In this document: piece after piece, positions 11,309-22,312 of the stretch
Layout: the number at the start of each line of letters is the position of its first letter
How positions within the stretch are numbered: the stretch's first letter is position 1
Assembly (NCBI GenBank): GCA_002049455.2
Contig: KV918810.1
Span: forward strand, 62,001-126,000
DNA from: Porphyra umbilicalis
Taxonomy: Eukaryota; Rhodophyta; Bangiophyceae; Bangiales; Bangiaceae
DNA length: 64,000 nucleotides
Reading direction: 5' to 3'
Notes under the pieces: generated by a model
Databases searched by the model: none
The model's input: the letters and a program-made list of their open reading frames with translations, nothing else
What the model was told of the DNA's origin: nothing
Program-made: the position numbers and the translations under genes

Positions 11309-12100
11309 ATGGCCGCCCGCCAGCATATCCCCACCCTGTTGCCCGACATCTCTGTCCCCTCCACAATCGACTCAGCCCGGCAGCGCCTCATCACCCTCCC
11401 TGACCGCCCCGAGCACCGCCTGTGGTGGCCGCTCGACATCCTCCACCTCGCGACTACCGCTGCCTGCGACCTCGACACCGCTGCCCTCACGGAGGACCAA
11501 GCCAGCGCCCTCATGACACTCATGAGCAGCATCTGGCCGGCCACCTCGTACAAGACTCGTGGCAAGAGCTTTAAGGACGAGCTAATGACGTATTTTGCCG
11601 GCGACGACGCCGCCGACGCCGAAACCGCCACCCGCGCCCGCGTCGCCGCCGCCCCTTCTCCGCCCACGCAGCCGCCCCCTCCTGCCGCCCCGTCGCCGAC
11701 GCACCCCGCGGTTGCTCCCCGCTATCTGCCACCGGCTGCCAGCCCCTCCCCTCCGGCCGACACCGCACCTGCCCTCGCCAGACGTGCCCCCCACCCCGCC
11801 GGCCGCCGCGCTCAGCTCCGCGGCCCCCGTTCCAGGTTTGGCCTTGCCGCTCTATCTCGTTGCCGATACCCATTCCGCGTTGGCCGCACGCGATCTGCCG
11901 TTCAGCGCCCTGCTCCCGCCGGCCGTCGCTTCCGACCTGTCACCCGGCGTCGCCACCCTCTCCCTGACCTCCGTCCACAACATCCAGGTCGTCGAACGAT
12001 ACTACACTCCTGTACCACGCGGCCCAAGAGCGAATTCGCGCGGGAACGTCTGCGGCTCTTCGGCCCACTGGGCGGCCGCCTGCCCCCGTCGCACCTCTGA
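11309..12100 (+). other. gag-like ORF of the old copia-like element
   Basis: The frame starts with ATG at 11309, about 320 bases after the left LTR. Its first 95 residues are globular (for example the stretch LWWPLDILHLATTAACDLD) and the rest is Pro/Ala-rich linker. Position and content fit a copia gag. It is part of a broken element. Confidence 0.6.
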
Positions 12101-12627
12101 CGATCGCCCCTCCCCCCCCCGCCGCGACTCGGCCTTTCCGCTCCGCAACCGTCGCCCCGCGCGCGCCCAGTCTGTCCACTTCTTCGACTGCCTCCCGTTG
12201 CCCGCTAACCCCGCCGCCTGCCCGCCCCCCTCCGACCCCTCACGTGCTGCCGACGGTGCCCCACCCGATTAAGACCAGTCCTATTTGGACTGATACTTCA
12301 TACGCTGTCTGGAGGCCTCCTACGCAAGCTGCCCGATGCCCGCCACCGCCGTCGTCGACACTCGCAGCCCGCTAGACGCTGTCGGAGAGGCCTGGTTGCA
12401 CCGCCAGCGCCCCACCATCTCATCGCCGATTCGCCCCACCGGCGCCCTGCTCCTCTTCGACCAGGACACCCCGCCAGTGCTCGGCTCCCTCGGACTCATC
12501 CCCTACCTCTCAGACACGCAGGACCGCACCCGCACGCTCTCGCTGCCCTCCGTGCTCGTCGTCGCGAGCGACCACATCCCCCATATCGTCGGCCTTCAGA
12601 CCTGCGCCCGCCGCGTTCTCCTCATCG

Positions 12628-13329
12628 ATGCCGCCGCCTCGTCCGTCTCCGTCGAAGGCTCCGCGATTTCCTTGCGCTGCTCCTTGTTCCAACGGCGACA
12701 TCTGCCTCCCCCCCTCCCCCCAGCCGGCGTCCACCCTGTACAACTCGTGCGAGCTGGAAAACATCCACTGTCAGTTCGGTCACTCGGGCGCCGACCGGGT
12801 CGTCACCGCCTTCCGCCTGGGCACCTTCACGCGCGGACTTTGCCGACATGAAGCGCGTCGTGGCGAGCTGCGACGCCTGCTAGACCCAGGCCCAGCTGCC
12901 GCGCCGCCCCAAGTACAGAGCGCCTCAACGGCCGGCATATTTCAACTGCGTCGTGCTCCTGGACGTGTTCTCGGTCGACCTTTCCTGCATCAAGTGCTCG
13001 CTATTACCTGCATGGACACCGACTCTGGTGCTGGCTCCTTCCTCGCGTATATGCGCGCGGAGCTGGTGATCGGCGTCCTCTACATGTCCTGGCTGACGCT
13101 CTACGGCCTCTGCGAGACTGTTATCGCGGACCGCGGAAGCAACCTGCACGCACCGGCCGTGGCCAACGCTCTGCACAGCATGAGCATCCACCTCCAAGTG
13201 GCTCCGACCGAAGCCCCCTGGTCAATCGGGAAAAACGAGCGGCACAACGGCCCCGTCCGGACCACCTTTCTCTGGGCGCGCTCCGAGTCCCCTGCCGTAC
13301 ACGTCGACATCCTGCTCGCGCTGGCGTAA
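12628..13329 (+). other. integrase part of the old copia-like element
   Basis: Downstream of a protease-like region (about 12336-12660), this segment carries a HCQFGH zinc-binding half and integrase core blocks around ITCMDTDSGAG and VIADRGSN, then GKNERHNGP. It aligns by eye with the fossil at 6616-7878. Part of a broken element. Confidence 0.8.
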
Positions 13330-13566
13330 AAGGCACGCAACGATGACCCGCGCGCGTCCGGCGTCTCCCCCACCACCGCCGTCTTCCGCGAGCGCCCCCG
13401 CTTGCTGGTCGACGACAATCCCCACTGGGACGCCCCCTGCGCCGCTCGCGCCCGCGCCTCCCCGGGCGCTTCTGCCGCCATGAAGGCCTACACGGTCTGC
13501 GACCGCGTGCAAGGGGCCCTGTCCCACCCGGGCGCGTCCGTGCCGTGCGTGACGGTGGGGTAACAC

Positions 13567-15423
13567 GTGCTCTTTCATGGCACCAAGGCGGGCTGGCAGC
13601 ACGCCCGCGTGTCGTCGCTTGACGGCAAGGACGTGTACGTCACACGAAAAAACTGCCTCTATTCGGTACACAAGAGCCGCGGCAAGCCCTACGTGGACTC
13701 GCTGCTGCCGGACCCGCTGTACGAGCAGCGCCGCACGGACGTGGCCGACCGCAACTCCACCCTTGGCCCGTACCACCAGACCCACTACCCATCCCCGCTG
13801 CCGCCCAACCAACCCCCCCCCCCCCACCCCCTCGGGCCGCCCCGCCCCCGCCCCCCCGCCCCCATCCGTGGCCCCCTGCGCCCGCGTCTTCCACGCATCC
13901 GGCGTCGCCGACCCGCCGACGTCCTCCCACCACCACTCCCGCTGGCACCCCGCCAAGGTCACCGATGTGTCCTACTCAAGTCGCTAGGCGCTGTCACGGC
14001 CATGACCCTCTCATCCGTGCCCCGCGGCACCCAGGTCTTTCCCTACACCTGTAGCTGCACAGAAAAGAACAAGCGCGGCAACGGCAAGCCACCGCTGCGT
14101 GCACGCTTTTGCATGCGAGGGCACCTCGCCCGCAATAAGGACACCAACGTCTCGACAGCGCCCTTCTTCTATCTGAAGGCGATCCGCACGGTCACCGCAG
14201 CCGCCGTTGTGCTGTCCTGGGACCTGCGCACCGACGACTTTAAGCGCGCGTACCTGCAGGCCGACAGCCTTTCCGTCCCCATGCACACCCGCATCCCCCC
14301 CGAGGCCGGCGAGACCGACGACTGCGTGTGGGCATTCAGCTGTCCTATCTACGGCAAGGATGATGCTGGCCGCCATCTTTTCTTCACGCAGCGCAAAGTA
14401 ATCCTCTCCTCCACCAACCTCTCCACCAGCCACACCCACGAGGCCGTCTACTACTTCCATCGCCTTGGTGCCCTGTGCACCTACTCGGACGACACCTACA
14501 GTACCGGCACGCCCCCTTTCATGCGCAAGGTCGACGATCTGATGGAGGCGTTCCGCACCCAAAAGAGCGACGTCAAAAATGTCCGTTTCGCCGGCATCCA
14601 CATCGAGGCTACGCCAGACGGCGTCGCCACGGACGGTCGCGCCTACCCCGCGCGGCTGGCCCGCGTTTCCGCCCGCGCCGGCGTCCCGGAGTCCACCCCG
14701 CTGGCCGACCCGTCACTGTACGAGTCCGTGGCCGCCGGCCACCTTTGGATTCCTCGCATCACCCGGCCCGACCGGGCTTGCGACGCTTCCCTCCTGTGCA
14801 ACCGGCCCGCCCCCGCGCTCGGCGACGCGGTCGACCTCAACAGGCTCACGGCCTACATCAACGACAACCCGCTCTCCCGCGTATACCCCCGCCTCGAGGA
14901 GGCCTCGCTGCGCATCTCCGCGTACGCCGGCTATTCGGGCTCGCCCCAGACGCCGGCTCACCGCCACCACCAAGGTTACCTAGTCGCCGCCACCGACGAC
15001 AGTGGCCGGTTGGCGCCCCTCCACTGGGAGTCGCGCCGTCCTCGTCGGACCGTGCACAGCAAGAAGGGCGGCGAACTCCTGGCCATGGCTGATGCCATCC
15101 AGGACGCGGTCGACATCCGCAACCTTCTCGCCAAGCTGCTCGCCCAGCCGCTGCCTATCACGGCTTTCACCGACTCGGCCGCCGCTAACAACTGCGTGGT
15201 CGGCTGTCGCGAGCCCTCCGAGCTGCTCAGCAAGCCAGACGCGGTGCTCTTTCGGCAGGCCCGGCATCAGGGCACCGTCGCCGAGGTGTGCCGTGTCGAC
15301 AGCGCGGACAACCCGGCCGACGCGCTTTCCAAGCCAACCTTTCTGCGCGTCAAGCCGAACGACTCCCTTGCCGCCGCCCTGTCGTCCAGCCAGCTGCGCA
15401 CGCCCATCCGCGCGAACACCTGA
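13567..15423 (+). other. integrase tail, reverse transcriptase and RNase H of the old copia-like element
   Basis: This long frame carries the integrase tail (SLDGKDVYV), a proline-rich linker, reverse transcriptase blocks (DFKRAYLQADS and a YSDDTY active-site box) and an RNase H end (AFTDSAAANN, later NPADALSKPT). That order is typical of Ty1/copia. It is part of a broken element and is not claimed to be expressed. Confidence 0.85.
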
Positions 15424-15627
15424 GCTCCTCTGCCTGCGACTCCCCGCGGGCCGGCCTCACGTTGAAGACGCCCGGCTAGTCGTCTTGGCCGCCGCTCCGC
15501 CTCGCTGCCCTGTCGTGCACGCCCGCGCTTGCGCCCGCCTTTCGTTTTTCCTGTTGCTTTTTCCTTTTCGTTTTCTTCTTTTTTTGCTGGCTTGCGATGG
15601 GTGGGCGCGCTCGCGGGGGCGCGAACG

Positions 15628-15660
15628 AAAGAGAGAGAGAGAGAGAGCGTGCGGGGGGGA
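15628..15660 (+). promoter_or_regulatory. polypurine tract
   Basis: A GA-repeat and G-run directly precede the TG that starts the right LTR, the expected place for the plus-strand primer. Confidence 0.7.
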
Positions 15661-15807
15661 TGTCATCCCCGGCCATCGCCACGTGCGCCCACGCGCACGT
15701 GTCAGGCCACGTGTGCGTGTCATGGCGCACCGCCCTAGCACACCGTCGCACTCCGCCAGGGTGCACCGCCTAGGAGGGCAACGAATGGAACCATACGCTT
15801 CTCGACA
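15661..15807 (+). repeat. right LTR of the old copia-like element
   Basis: 147 bp, from TGTCATCCCCGG to CTTCTCGACA; partner of 10843-10989. Confidence 0.88.
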
Positions 15808-16394
15808 TCTGCACGGCAAACCTGTGCGGCATTCTTGACATGTCACATATTACCCCGATATATCATGAGTCTCCCTGCAGCACGGGTCAATGCTCGCAGT
15901 GGTCGGGCGTGCATGTTTGTTTGCGCAAACGTGCATGCTTCATTTCTCATATGAATGATGGGATGATGTTCAGCTCGCGGGAACGTTTTAACGATCCGTT
16001 CTCTGGCTTCTCGTTGTCATTCCCCTGTGCTGAACTGTCCGTCCGTCAGTGCATTTGAATCCCGACCGCACTCTATCAGGGACGGGGCAACCGCTGCTGA
16101 AAGGGACCCACCCCTAGTTAAGGCCCAGTATATGAGCTCCTCTGGGTTTCTCAGCCTCCCAGTCGCCGACCAATTCAATTTCACCATCCCATTGGTCAGT
16201 AGAGTTCCATCAGCATCTTTCCGGACATAATGAGACTTGGCCAACCACGTGTCACAAAGTGGAAGCGTGTCCTGCCTGCGGCCGCTCAGACGTCAGACTC
16301 GCAGTGCATCTTCATCGTGCACAGCAAAATTGGCGGATACGTTCCGGACATATTCTTTCATCTCTTGCCTCCCCGCCTCCTATCACTGTTTCGT
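15808..16394. other. no gene seen
   Basis: Unique lower-GC DNA between the LTR element and the 0.7-kb repeat copy. Only short ORFs. Confidence 0.5.
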
Positions 16395-17018
16395 GGCCCT
16401 TAGGACAGGGTGCTCTCAAATTGTAGTGATGCACATATACTTAGATCAAGGGACTTGCTCTCCGTTTCAGAGGTTGCAGACTGCATTCGTGTCCTCAGGG
16501 ATCTGAGGGCGTGTCAATGTTGAAAGGGTCGCGATGACGCTAAAAAAGCGAATGGAGTTACGTGGCTGAGAAGGACTGTCCGGCCACAAGGGTCATAGGG
16601 CTCGGACGGCGCCTGCCCCCCTGCCCCCCCCCACCGCTCCAAGTTGCGCGGGGCAACCGCACGCAGCGACTTCCAGGGTTCGATGCGCCCGCGATGACCC
16701 GCGGGTGATCATGCCTGCGCGCCGGCTTCTGTTGCGGCGGCTCGTCGGCAGTATCTGACGCCGTCTAGCGGCGCGGTTAGAGGCGCCCAGTCGCGCGGCA
16801 GTCGGTCCCACCCGCCCGCCCGTGCGCCGTGTCGGCCGCCCCGCTCGCCGTGCGCAGGTACGCTACGCGGCGGAGCGACGGTCCCTCCCGTGGGCGTCGC
16901 GCGACGCCGGCGGGCCGCCGCCGCTGCAATGGTGGCGGCGGCACCCCTTTCCCCGCCCGACGTTTCCCCCCTCCACGGCAACGTGGCTGTACGTTCCCCC
17001 GTGCGCGCTCACGGCTAT
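16395..17018 (+). repeat. 0.7-kb repeat family, copy C (one end missing)
   Basis: Starts GGCCCTTAGGACAGGGTGC and follows copy A (32799-33505) closely: TAGTGATGCACATATACTTA, then GTGTCCTCAGGGATCTGAGG, then GTCGCGATGACGCTAAAA, then a GC-rich half. It stops matching near 17018, so its far end is lost. ORFs inside (for example minus strand 16777-17289) are shadows of the repeat. Confidence 0.85.
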
Positions 17019-17943
17019 CGTCGGAAACCCGGTGCTGCCTGACGAAACCCAAACAGCACAGGACGAACCCGAACGGCACGAAGTCGTTCGGCTTTTGTTC
17101 GAGTGTTCGTCCGGCGAACGAACGCCGGATGTTCTCCGGTTTTCGTCCGACAGAGTGACAATCCGCCCACAGCGACCTGTCAGAGAGGTGCTTGTCCAGG
17201 CCTCTGTGAGAGGCATACACACAGCCAGCCCGGCTCGAAGTCGATTTCCAAGACTGCCCCAGATCTTGACAAAAACAAACATGGGTCAATCAGAGTCTCT
17301 CTGGCGGCAAGGTCACCAAGTCTATGAGACAAGTCAAGCCTCGAGTGCTGGTGCAACTCCAAGTCCGAATGAGAAGGCGCTCATGGAGCATCATGAGAGC
17401 GTTCTGCAATCGACAACAGACAAACTATTGTATTGATGAAGACGTTAGGTGTTTGATTTTTCAAACATGGGCACCCAACCGTGCCTGTCGTACGTTCTTT
17501 CCGGGGCAAGGAGTGGGGTGCCGGTCTGGAGTGGAAGCTACAGGAGAGGGGCGAGCTCTACGAGAGCAACCGACACATCTTACTGACAGGGCAGTCCTTG
17601 CCTTGGCTAACTCTTCCATGTCCGCCATCCTCCTCTGGTCGACACTCACGCACTCTGGTTGCCATGCTGCCAAAAGAGCCTTTCTGCATCTGGGGCGGCA
17701 GCAGCGGACAATATATGGAGAATACTGTGAAGGCGCAAGTTTTACGACGCGGGGGAGCGGCAATGGCTGCGGAAGTCGACAGCGGTGGACGTGGAGGGGG
17801 ACAGCGGCGTCGGTGGGGGGGGGGCAGCGGTGGGCGGGGGGCGGGAGGTCGGAAGGGACGAGGTCTGGACGTAAGCAAGAAGCGGCAGGTGCAGGGGAGT
17901 GTGGAGAGTTGAGGCGTGGGGAGGGAGGGGCAAGGTGGGGTGG
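17019..17943. other. no supported gene
   Basis: Short frames on both strands. Several GTTCG/CGAAC motifs cluster at 17085-17130. No recognisable domain. Confidence 0.5.
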
Positions 17944-18086
17944 AGGAAGGCGGGGAGGGGGACGACGGGGAGGGGGACGGCGGGGAGGGGGACGGCGGGG
18001 AGGGGGACGGCGGGGAGGGGGACGGCGGGGAGGGGGACGGCGGGGAGGGGGACGGCGGGGGGGGGACGGCGGGGAGGGGAAAGGTA
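17944..18086 (+). repeat. 15-bp G-rich minisatellite
   Basis: About nine head-to-tail copies of GGGGAGGGGGACGGC with small changes at both ends. The strand bias and G-runs make quadruplex formation likely. The Gly-Glu-Gly-Asp-type ORFs over it are repeat products. Confidence 0.95.
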
Positions 18087-18368
18087 AAGAGGCAGAGAAC
18101 CGGTGTCCTTAGCTTTGCAGTCTTCGTCGTCATCATTAATAGAGAAATTGTGGCACCAGAAGAAGTACTGTCAGGACGGTGCCGAGCTGTGTTTCGGGCG
18201 CCATCGTTTGTCCGGACGAAAGGCCTTTCGTTCGGCCGCTCGTCTCTCCGGACGACTGCCGATCGCTGCTGCTGGCGAATGTCGATTCTTCCGGTGTTTG
18301 CAATCCGAACGAGAAGCGGACAAAACAGAGCGTTCGCTCGAGGCAGAGGTGGCAGGTGATTTTTTATT

Positions 18369-18435
18369 TGATTATAATCATGATGATTATAATGATTAAA
18401 ATCATTTTACATGACGGGGCTGATGATTATAATCA
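18369..18435. repeat. AT-rich palindrome cluster, left side
   Basis: The palindrome TGATTATAATCA occurs at 18369-18380 and 18424-18435, with GATTATAATGATTAAAATCA between. The surroundings are GC-rich. A matching cluster lies at 19198-19306, so the two may be the ends of one 0.9-kb unit. Confidence 0.7.
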
Positions 18436-19197
18436 CATGGCCATGCAAGGGGATTTACAGTTGGGCATGCATGAGGGGGGCTACTAGGAGATAGAGAGAG
18501 CTGGTTGGCCTGCCAACTGACAGATTCAAGCGTTTCACTGGCTGCTTGGCCAGTCCACGACTGTCGTTCGTGTCAACAATGCGAAGGACATGCCCTGCTG
18601 CACTCACACGGTATGCTCCGACAGATGGCAGAACTGCCAATGAGCATGGCAGTCTGATGCGTCTACGCGCAGGGAAGAGTGAAGAAAGAGTCTGAGCCAA
18701 GCGACAGAGCGTCGAAGAGCACCACATGCATATGAAGACAGGCATCTGCAAAAATAGCCAAGGTTACCATGGCATCAGTACACAATTGCCACATGGAATC
18801 GTACATAGTACATCTGAGCGAGGTTGCCAGGTGTGGTCGATTCACGTTGGCCCCCTATGCGTTCTTCATGGCCCGTGAACTGACTGGAGCGCACGAGGAC
18901 GCTTGGTCAACGCTACGGCGTTGTCACGAGCAGCCGCTCAGGCCAGACCTCAGTCTCACTATCCAGCAGAACATGTCGCTTCAGCTCCACGATCGTTTCT
19001 CACCATCAGTTGCTGCTCAGCGGCGGCGGTGTCGGCACTGTCTTCTTTCGACAGGGACACAGCCTGCAACCCTGCCGAAGTCACTCTCGTAGCTTTGCAC
19101 AGGATGTTTAGGAAGTTGGCTTATCACGTCTGATGTTGACTTGATTGGACTTCTGTCATATTTGTGCGTACTTCTGCTCTGTCGTAAAGGCGCCCAA
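18436..19197. other. interior between the palindrome clusters, no gene seen
   Basis: About 0.76 kb of average composition. Short ORFs only. It could be the body of a mobile element ending in the AT-rich clusters, but I see no transposase motif. Confidence 0.4.
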
Positions 19198-19306
19198 TGA
19201 TTATAATCATGGCCAATGATTATTATAAAAAAAATCGCCCCATACGATTTAAAATCAAGGTGTTGATTATAATCATTTTACCCGAGCCCAGGAATGATTA
19301 TAATCA
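19198..19306. repeat. AT-rich palindrome cluster, right side
   Basis: TGATTATAATCA occurs at 19198-19209, 19264-19275 and 19295-19306. A related GATTATTATAAAAAAAATCG lies at about 19216. Five exact copies of a 12-bp palindrome in about 940 bases of a GC-rich genome is far above chance. Confidence 0.7.
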
Positions 19307-19585
19307 CACCTCTGGTTCGAGGGCACCCGATTTCTGACGATACCCAAGATGCGTGCATGTGTGGGGAAGACAAAGGTGTAGAGCGGGCTTCCGTGCCCGC
19401 ACGTACCTGCTAGTCCCAAGTGGCCTCTGCACAAGAGTAGCCATACGATTGGTCAGCAAGTATTAGTGATACTGCCGGCCAATTGTGGGTCATTCGTATA
19501 CCCACATACCATACCACTGGCGAGCGCCACTCATGTTCATACGTTTGGCAACACATTGGACCGCTGTCAGATGATACGCTTCGCA

Positions 19586-20290
19586 AATTCCAGGCACGTG
19601 CGTGCAATACCCTGGCCTTCAGGGCGGTGGCGCGCTCGGCGACGCATCGACACGGGGCATGCCGGCCCGCCCCATGGCTGCGAGCGCGCGCGGGGGCACA
19701 TACAGCCACGTTGGCGTGGCGGGGGGCGCGCGGGGCGGGGAAAGGAGTGCCGCCGCCGCCACGACAGCGGCGGCGGCCCGCCGGCGTCGCGCGACACGCA
19801 CCAGAGGGGCCGTCACTCCGCTGCGCAGCGCACCTGCGCACGGCGGGCGGGGCGGCCGACACGGCGCACGGGCGGGCGGGTGGGACCGACCGCCGCGCGA
19901 CGGGCCGCCTCCAACCGCGCCGCTCGATGGCGTCAGAAATTGCCGACGAGCCGCCGCTACAGAAGCTGGCCCGCAGGCACGATCACCCGCGGGTCATCGT
20001 GGGCGGGTCGAACCCCGGAAGTCGCCGCGCGCGGTCGCCGCGCGCAACTCGGGGCGGCGGGGTAGGGGGGCAGGCGCCCTGTGACCCCTGTGGCAGGACA
20101 GTCCTTCTCAGCCACTTAACTCTATTCGCTTTTAGCGTCATCGCGACCCTTCCAACGCTGACACGCTCTCAGATCCCTGAGGACACGAATGCAGACTGCC
20201 ACCTCTGAAACGGAGAGAAAGTCCCGTGATCTAAGTATATGTGTGCATCACTACACTTTGAGAGCACCCTGTCCTAAAGGCCAGGGAACT
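19586..20290 (-). repeat. 0.7-kb repeat family, copy B
   Basis: Reverse-orientation full-length copy. Read on the minus strand it begins at GTTCCCTGGCCTTTAGGACA (end near 20290) and finishes with GTGCCTGGAATT at 19586. It shares with copy A both the low-GC half (TGATGCACACATATACTTAG) and the GC-rich half. Its outer edge touches the stop codon of the ankyrin gene at 20289-20291. Confidence 0.9.
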
Positions 20291-22175
20291 ACAGGTGGCA
20301 ATACCATACCCTCGGCCAAATCCGATACCCTAGACTAGCCCTGCTATGAATACTCATTCTTGCGGTGGAGGCAGCGGTGGTTGGGCCAATGGGCACCGGC
20401 GAGTGCGTCGGGGCCTCGTCCGCCGACGCCGCCGACGCCACTGACGGTGCCGCCACGTCCGTCGCCCGCGCCGCTGCCTGCGCGGCCGCGGCCCAACCAA
20501 ACGCCCCCTCCACCTCCTCCGCGTATCCCGGCGTCAGCTGTGCCCGCAGGGTGGCGGCGTTCCCCTCGTCGAGCGCGGCCGTGAGGGCGTTCTCGGACAG
20601 CGCGCGGGCGGCGGCGGCCGCATCCGCCGGGTTGAGCACAAACGCCACCGCCGCCGCTCGCGGGTCATTTTCGACCATCCGCCACAGGGGCGGACCGACC
20701 GACACGGCGGCGGAGAGGACGGGGCCGACGATGGGCACAAAGCCGAGGGCCAGCGCCGCCCCTGCGACGGCGATGGAGATGCGGTCGCCCCTGGCGGCGG
20801 CAGCGGTCGCCGCCGACTGCGCAGACGCCATTGCGTGGACGGCGGCAGATACGGTGTGGTGGAGGCTGGCCAGACCGGCGGCGGCAGCGGAGGCGACGAG
20901 GCGGTCCTCCAGCCGCCCCTCCAGCGCGTTCGTGCAGACATCCAGCGACCACGGGCAGAGGAAGCCCCGCTTCTTGGCGTCTTGGAGAATGCATCGGCCG
21001 AGGGCATGCCGCTCCGTTGAGAGGGCCCAGCAGCCTGGCTGGTACAGGAAGGCGCTGAGAAATTCGGGCGCGTTTTGGTCCGTCGGCAGCAGCCCCGCAT
21101 CGTCCAACAGCCGCACCAGCCAGTGGCCGTGGAGGAGGTTGTCGGGGTGACGGCGCGAGCGCGGCTCGCTCACCTTGAGCGCCGACCACACCAGCTCCTG
21201 CGTCAAGGGCACCTCCCCGTGCGCGACGCGACTGAAGCAGTTGTACAGGATCGGCTCGGGCGGCAATGGCTCGTGTGTGGCGGCGGGGGAGGCCAGATAG
21301 AGGTTGGGGTACCCTGACACCGCCGTGCGACACAGCCACCGCCACCGCAACACAGAGGGGCGGTCCTCGTCCTGGACGGCAGAGGGGTCTGCACCCACCG
21401 CAATCAGCTGCCGCGCCGCTCTCATGTGCCTCTTGGCAACAGCGACAGCTAGTGGGGTCCTGCCCTCTCTGTTGCGAGTTTCGAGGTGCGGCGACCGCTG
21501 CAGGAGCATACGGAGAATGTCAAAGTCCACCGCGTGTTGCGCCACCGCGTCGTGCAGGCTGGTGTTCTCCCAACAGTTGGGCTGCTCCACGTCCGCCCCG
21601 TGGCGAAGGAGAAGAGCTACAAACGGGGCACGCCGAAAGAAGACGGCGTTGTGCAAGGCCGTGCCCCCCCCCCTCAGCATGCTGTTGACCGGTGCTGGTC
21701 GCATCCTACTCCTCAGCAGAGCTTCCCCGACGCCTGTGTGGCCACCAAAGGCGGCCAGATGCAGGGGTGTGCTCCCATCCTCCAGCGCCACCTCTGGCTC
21801 CGCCCCCGCCGCCAGCAGCGCCGTCGACGTAGCAACTGCTCCAGAATAGGCCGCCACGTGCAGCGCCGCCATCCCCGCTTCATTGCCATACGCCTCGTTG
21901 TCAAAGAACAAACCACACCAGGATTGGCTCGCCGGCCTCCCCGCGACCTCCTTTGCCGCCGGCGATACGGGCGTCTCGGGGGGCAGGCGAATGCGAAGCA
22001 GCGCCGGCTGTGCGCTGATCAGCGCCTGGACGGTGGCCTTGTCATTGTCGCGGGCGGTCGCCAGCAGCTGCAGCCAGGCCCGGTTTTGAGCAGGCGACTG
22101 GGCTTCCGTGACCGGCGCGGTGGAGGTAGAGGGGGAGTCCACGGCGCCGCCGAGAGGGGGGCTGGGGGTCTCCAT
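20289..22175 (-). CDS. ankyrin-repeat protein with hydrophobic C-terminal segment
   Basis: Single uninterrupted frame of 628 codons from ATG at 22175 (M-E-T-P-S-P-P-L). The frame stays open a little further upstream, but the only earlier candidates there are GTG codons. About five ankyrin repeats span residues 100-268, with clear TPLHLAAFGGH, TALHNAVFFRR, TSLHDAVAQ and TPLAVAVAK cores; a weaker one may lie at 29-60. Such repeats bind partner proteins, and no catalytic domain is visible. Residues 425-494 are Ala-rich and end in a hydrophobic stretch (IAVAGAALALGFVPIVGPVL) that could insert in a membrane. The C-terminus is Ala-rich and disordered-looking. The stop codon lies on the edge of repeat copy B, so the last residues may come from the insertion. 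Many red algal genes lack introns, which fits. Partners and role unknown. Confidence 0.88.
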   Translation of the reverse strand: METPSPPLGGAVDSPSTSTAPVTEAQSPAQNRAWLQLLATARDNDKATVQALISAQPALLRIRLPPETPVSPAAKEVAGRPASQSWCGLFFDNEAYGNEAGMAALHVAAYSGAVATSTALLAAGAEPEVALEDGSTPLHLAAFGGHTGVGEALLRSRMRPAPVNSMLRGGGTALHNAVFFRRAPFVALLLRHGADVEQPNCWENTSLHDAVAQHAVDFDILRMLLQRSPHLETRNREGRTPLAVAVAKRHMRAARQLIAVGADPSAVQDEDRPSVLRWRWLCRTAVSGYPNLYLASPAATHEPLPPEPILYNCFSRVAHGEVPLTQELVWSALKVSEPRSRRHPDNLLHGHWLVRLLDDAGLLPTDQNAPEFLSAFLYQPGCWALSTERHALGRCILQDAKKRGFLCPWSLDVCTNALEGRLEDRLVASAAAAGLASLHHTVSAAVHAMASAQSAATAAAARGDRISIAVAGAALALGFVPIVGPVLSAAVSVGPPLWRMVENDPRAAAVAFVLNPADAAAAARALSENALTAALDEGNAATLRAQLTPGYAEEVEGAFGWAAAAQAAARATDVAAPSVASAASADEAPTHSPVPIGPTTAASTARMSIHSRASLGYRIWPRVWYCHL

Positions 22176-22312
22176 CACGGCGGCGGAGTGGTTGGGGCCG
22201 ACAAAGGGCACACAGCCGAGGGCCAGCGCCGCCCGTGCGGCAGCAGCAGAGACGGTGAGGTGGAGGTTGGAAACGCCGGCAGCTGCAGCGGTCCGGTCTT
22301 TTTGACGCGTGC
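22176..22312 (-). pseudogene. upstream partial duplicate of the ankyrin gene C-terminal module
   Basis: On the minus strand, in the same frame as the ankyrin gene and directly before its ATG, the translation reads AAAAGVSNLHLTVSAAAA and AALALGCVPFVGP. The gene's own residues 430-494 contain AAAAGLASLHHTVSAA and AALALGFVPIVGP. So a shortened copy of the C-terminal module sits immediately 5' of the gene. It has no ATG. It may be the tail of a former tandem gene copy. Confidence 0.7.

Larger units (their letters stand above)
10843..15807 (+). mobile_element. old Ty1/copia-like LTR element, broken
   Basis: Two 147-bp direct repeats frame about 5 kb. Inside are, in order: a primer-binding site next to the left LTR, a gag-like region, a protease-like region, an integrase, a reverse transcriptase and an RNase H, then a purine-rich tract beside the right LTR. 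Integrase before reverse transcriptase is the copia order. The LTRs differ at about 18 of 147 positions, so the insertion is old compared with the element at 27316. I see no target duplication. The coding region is split over several separate frames, with perhaps three to five breaks. It is a fossil. Confidence 0.88.

Noticed and set aside
17085-18260. Clusters of GTTCG/CGAAC and TCCGG motifs resembling those at 58520 and 60975
   Set aside because: Short, irregular and with no constant order, so I could not define a repeat.
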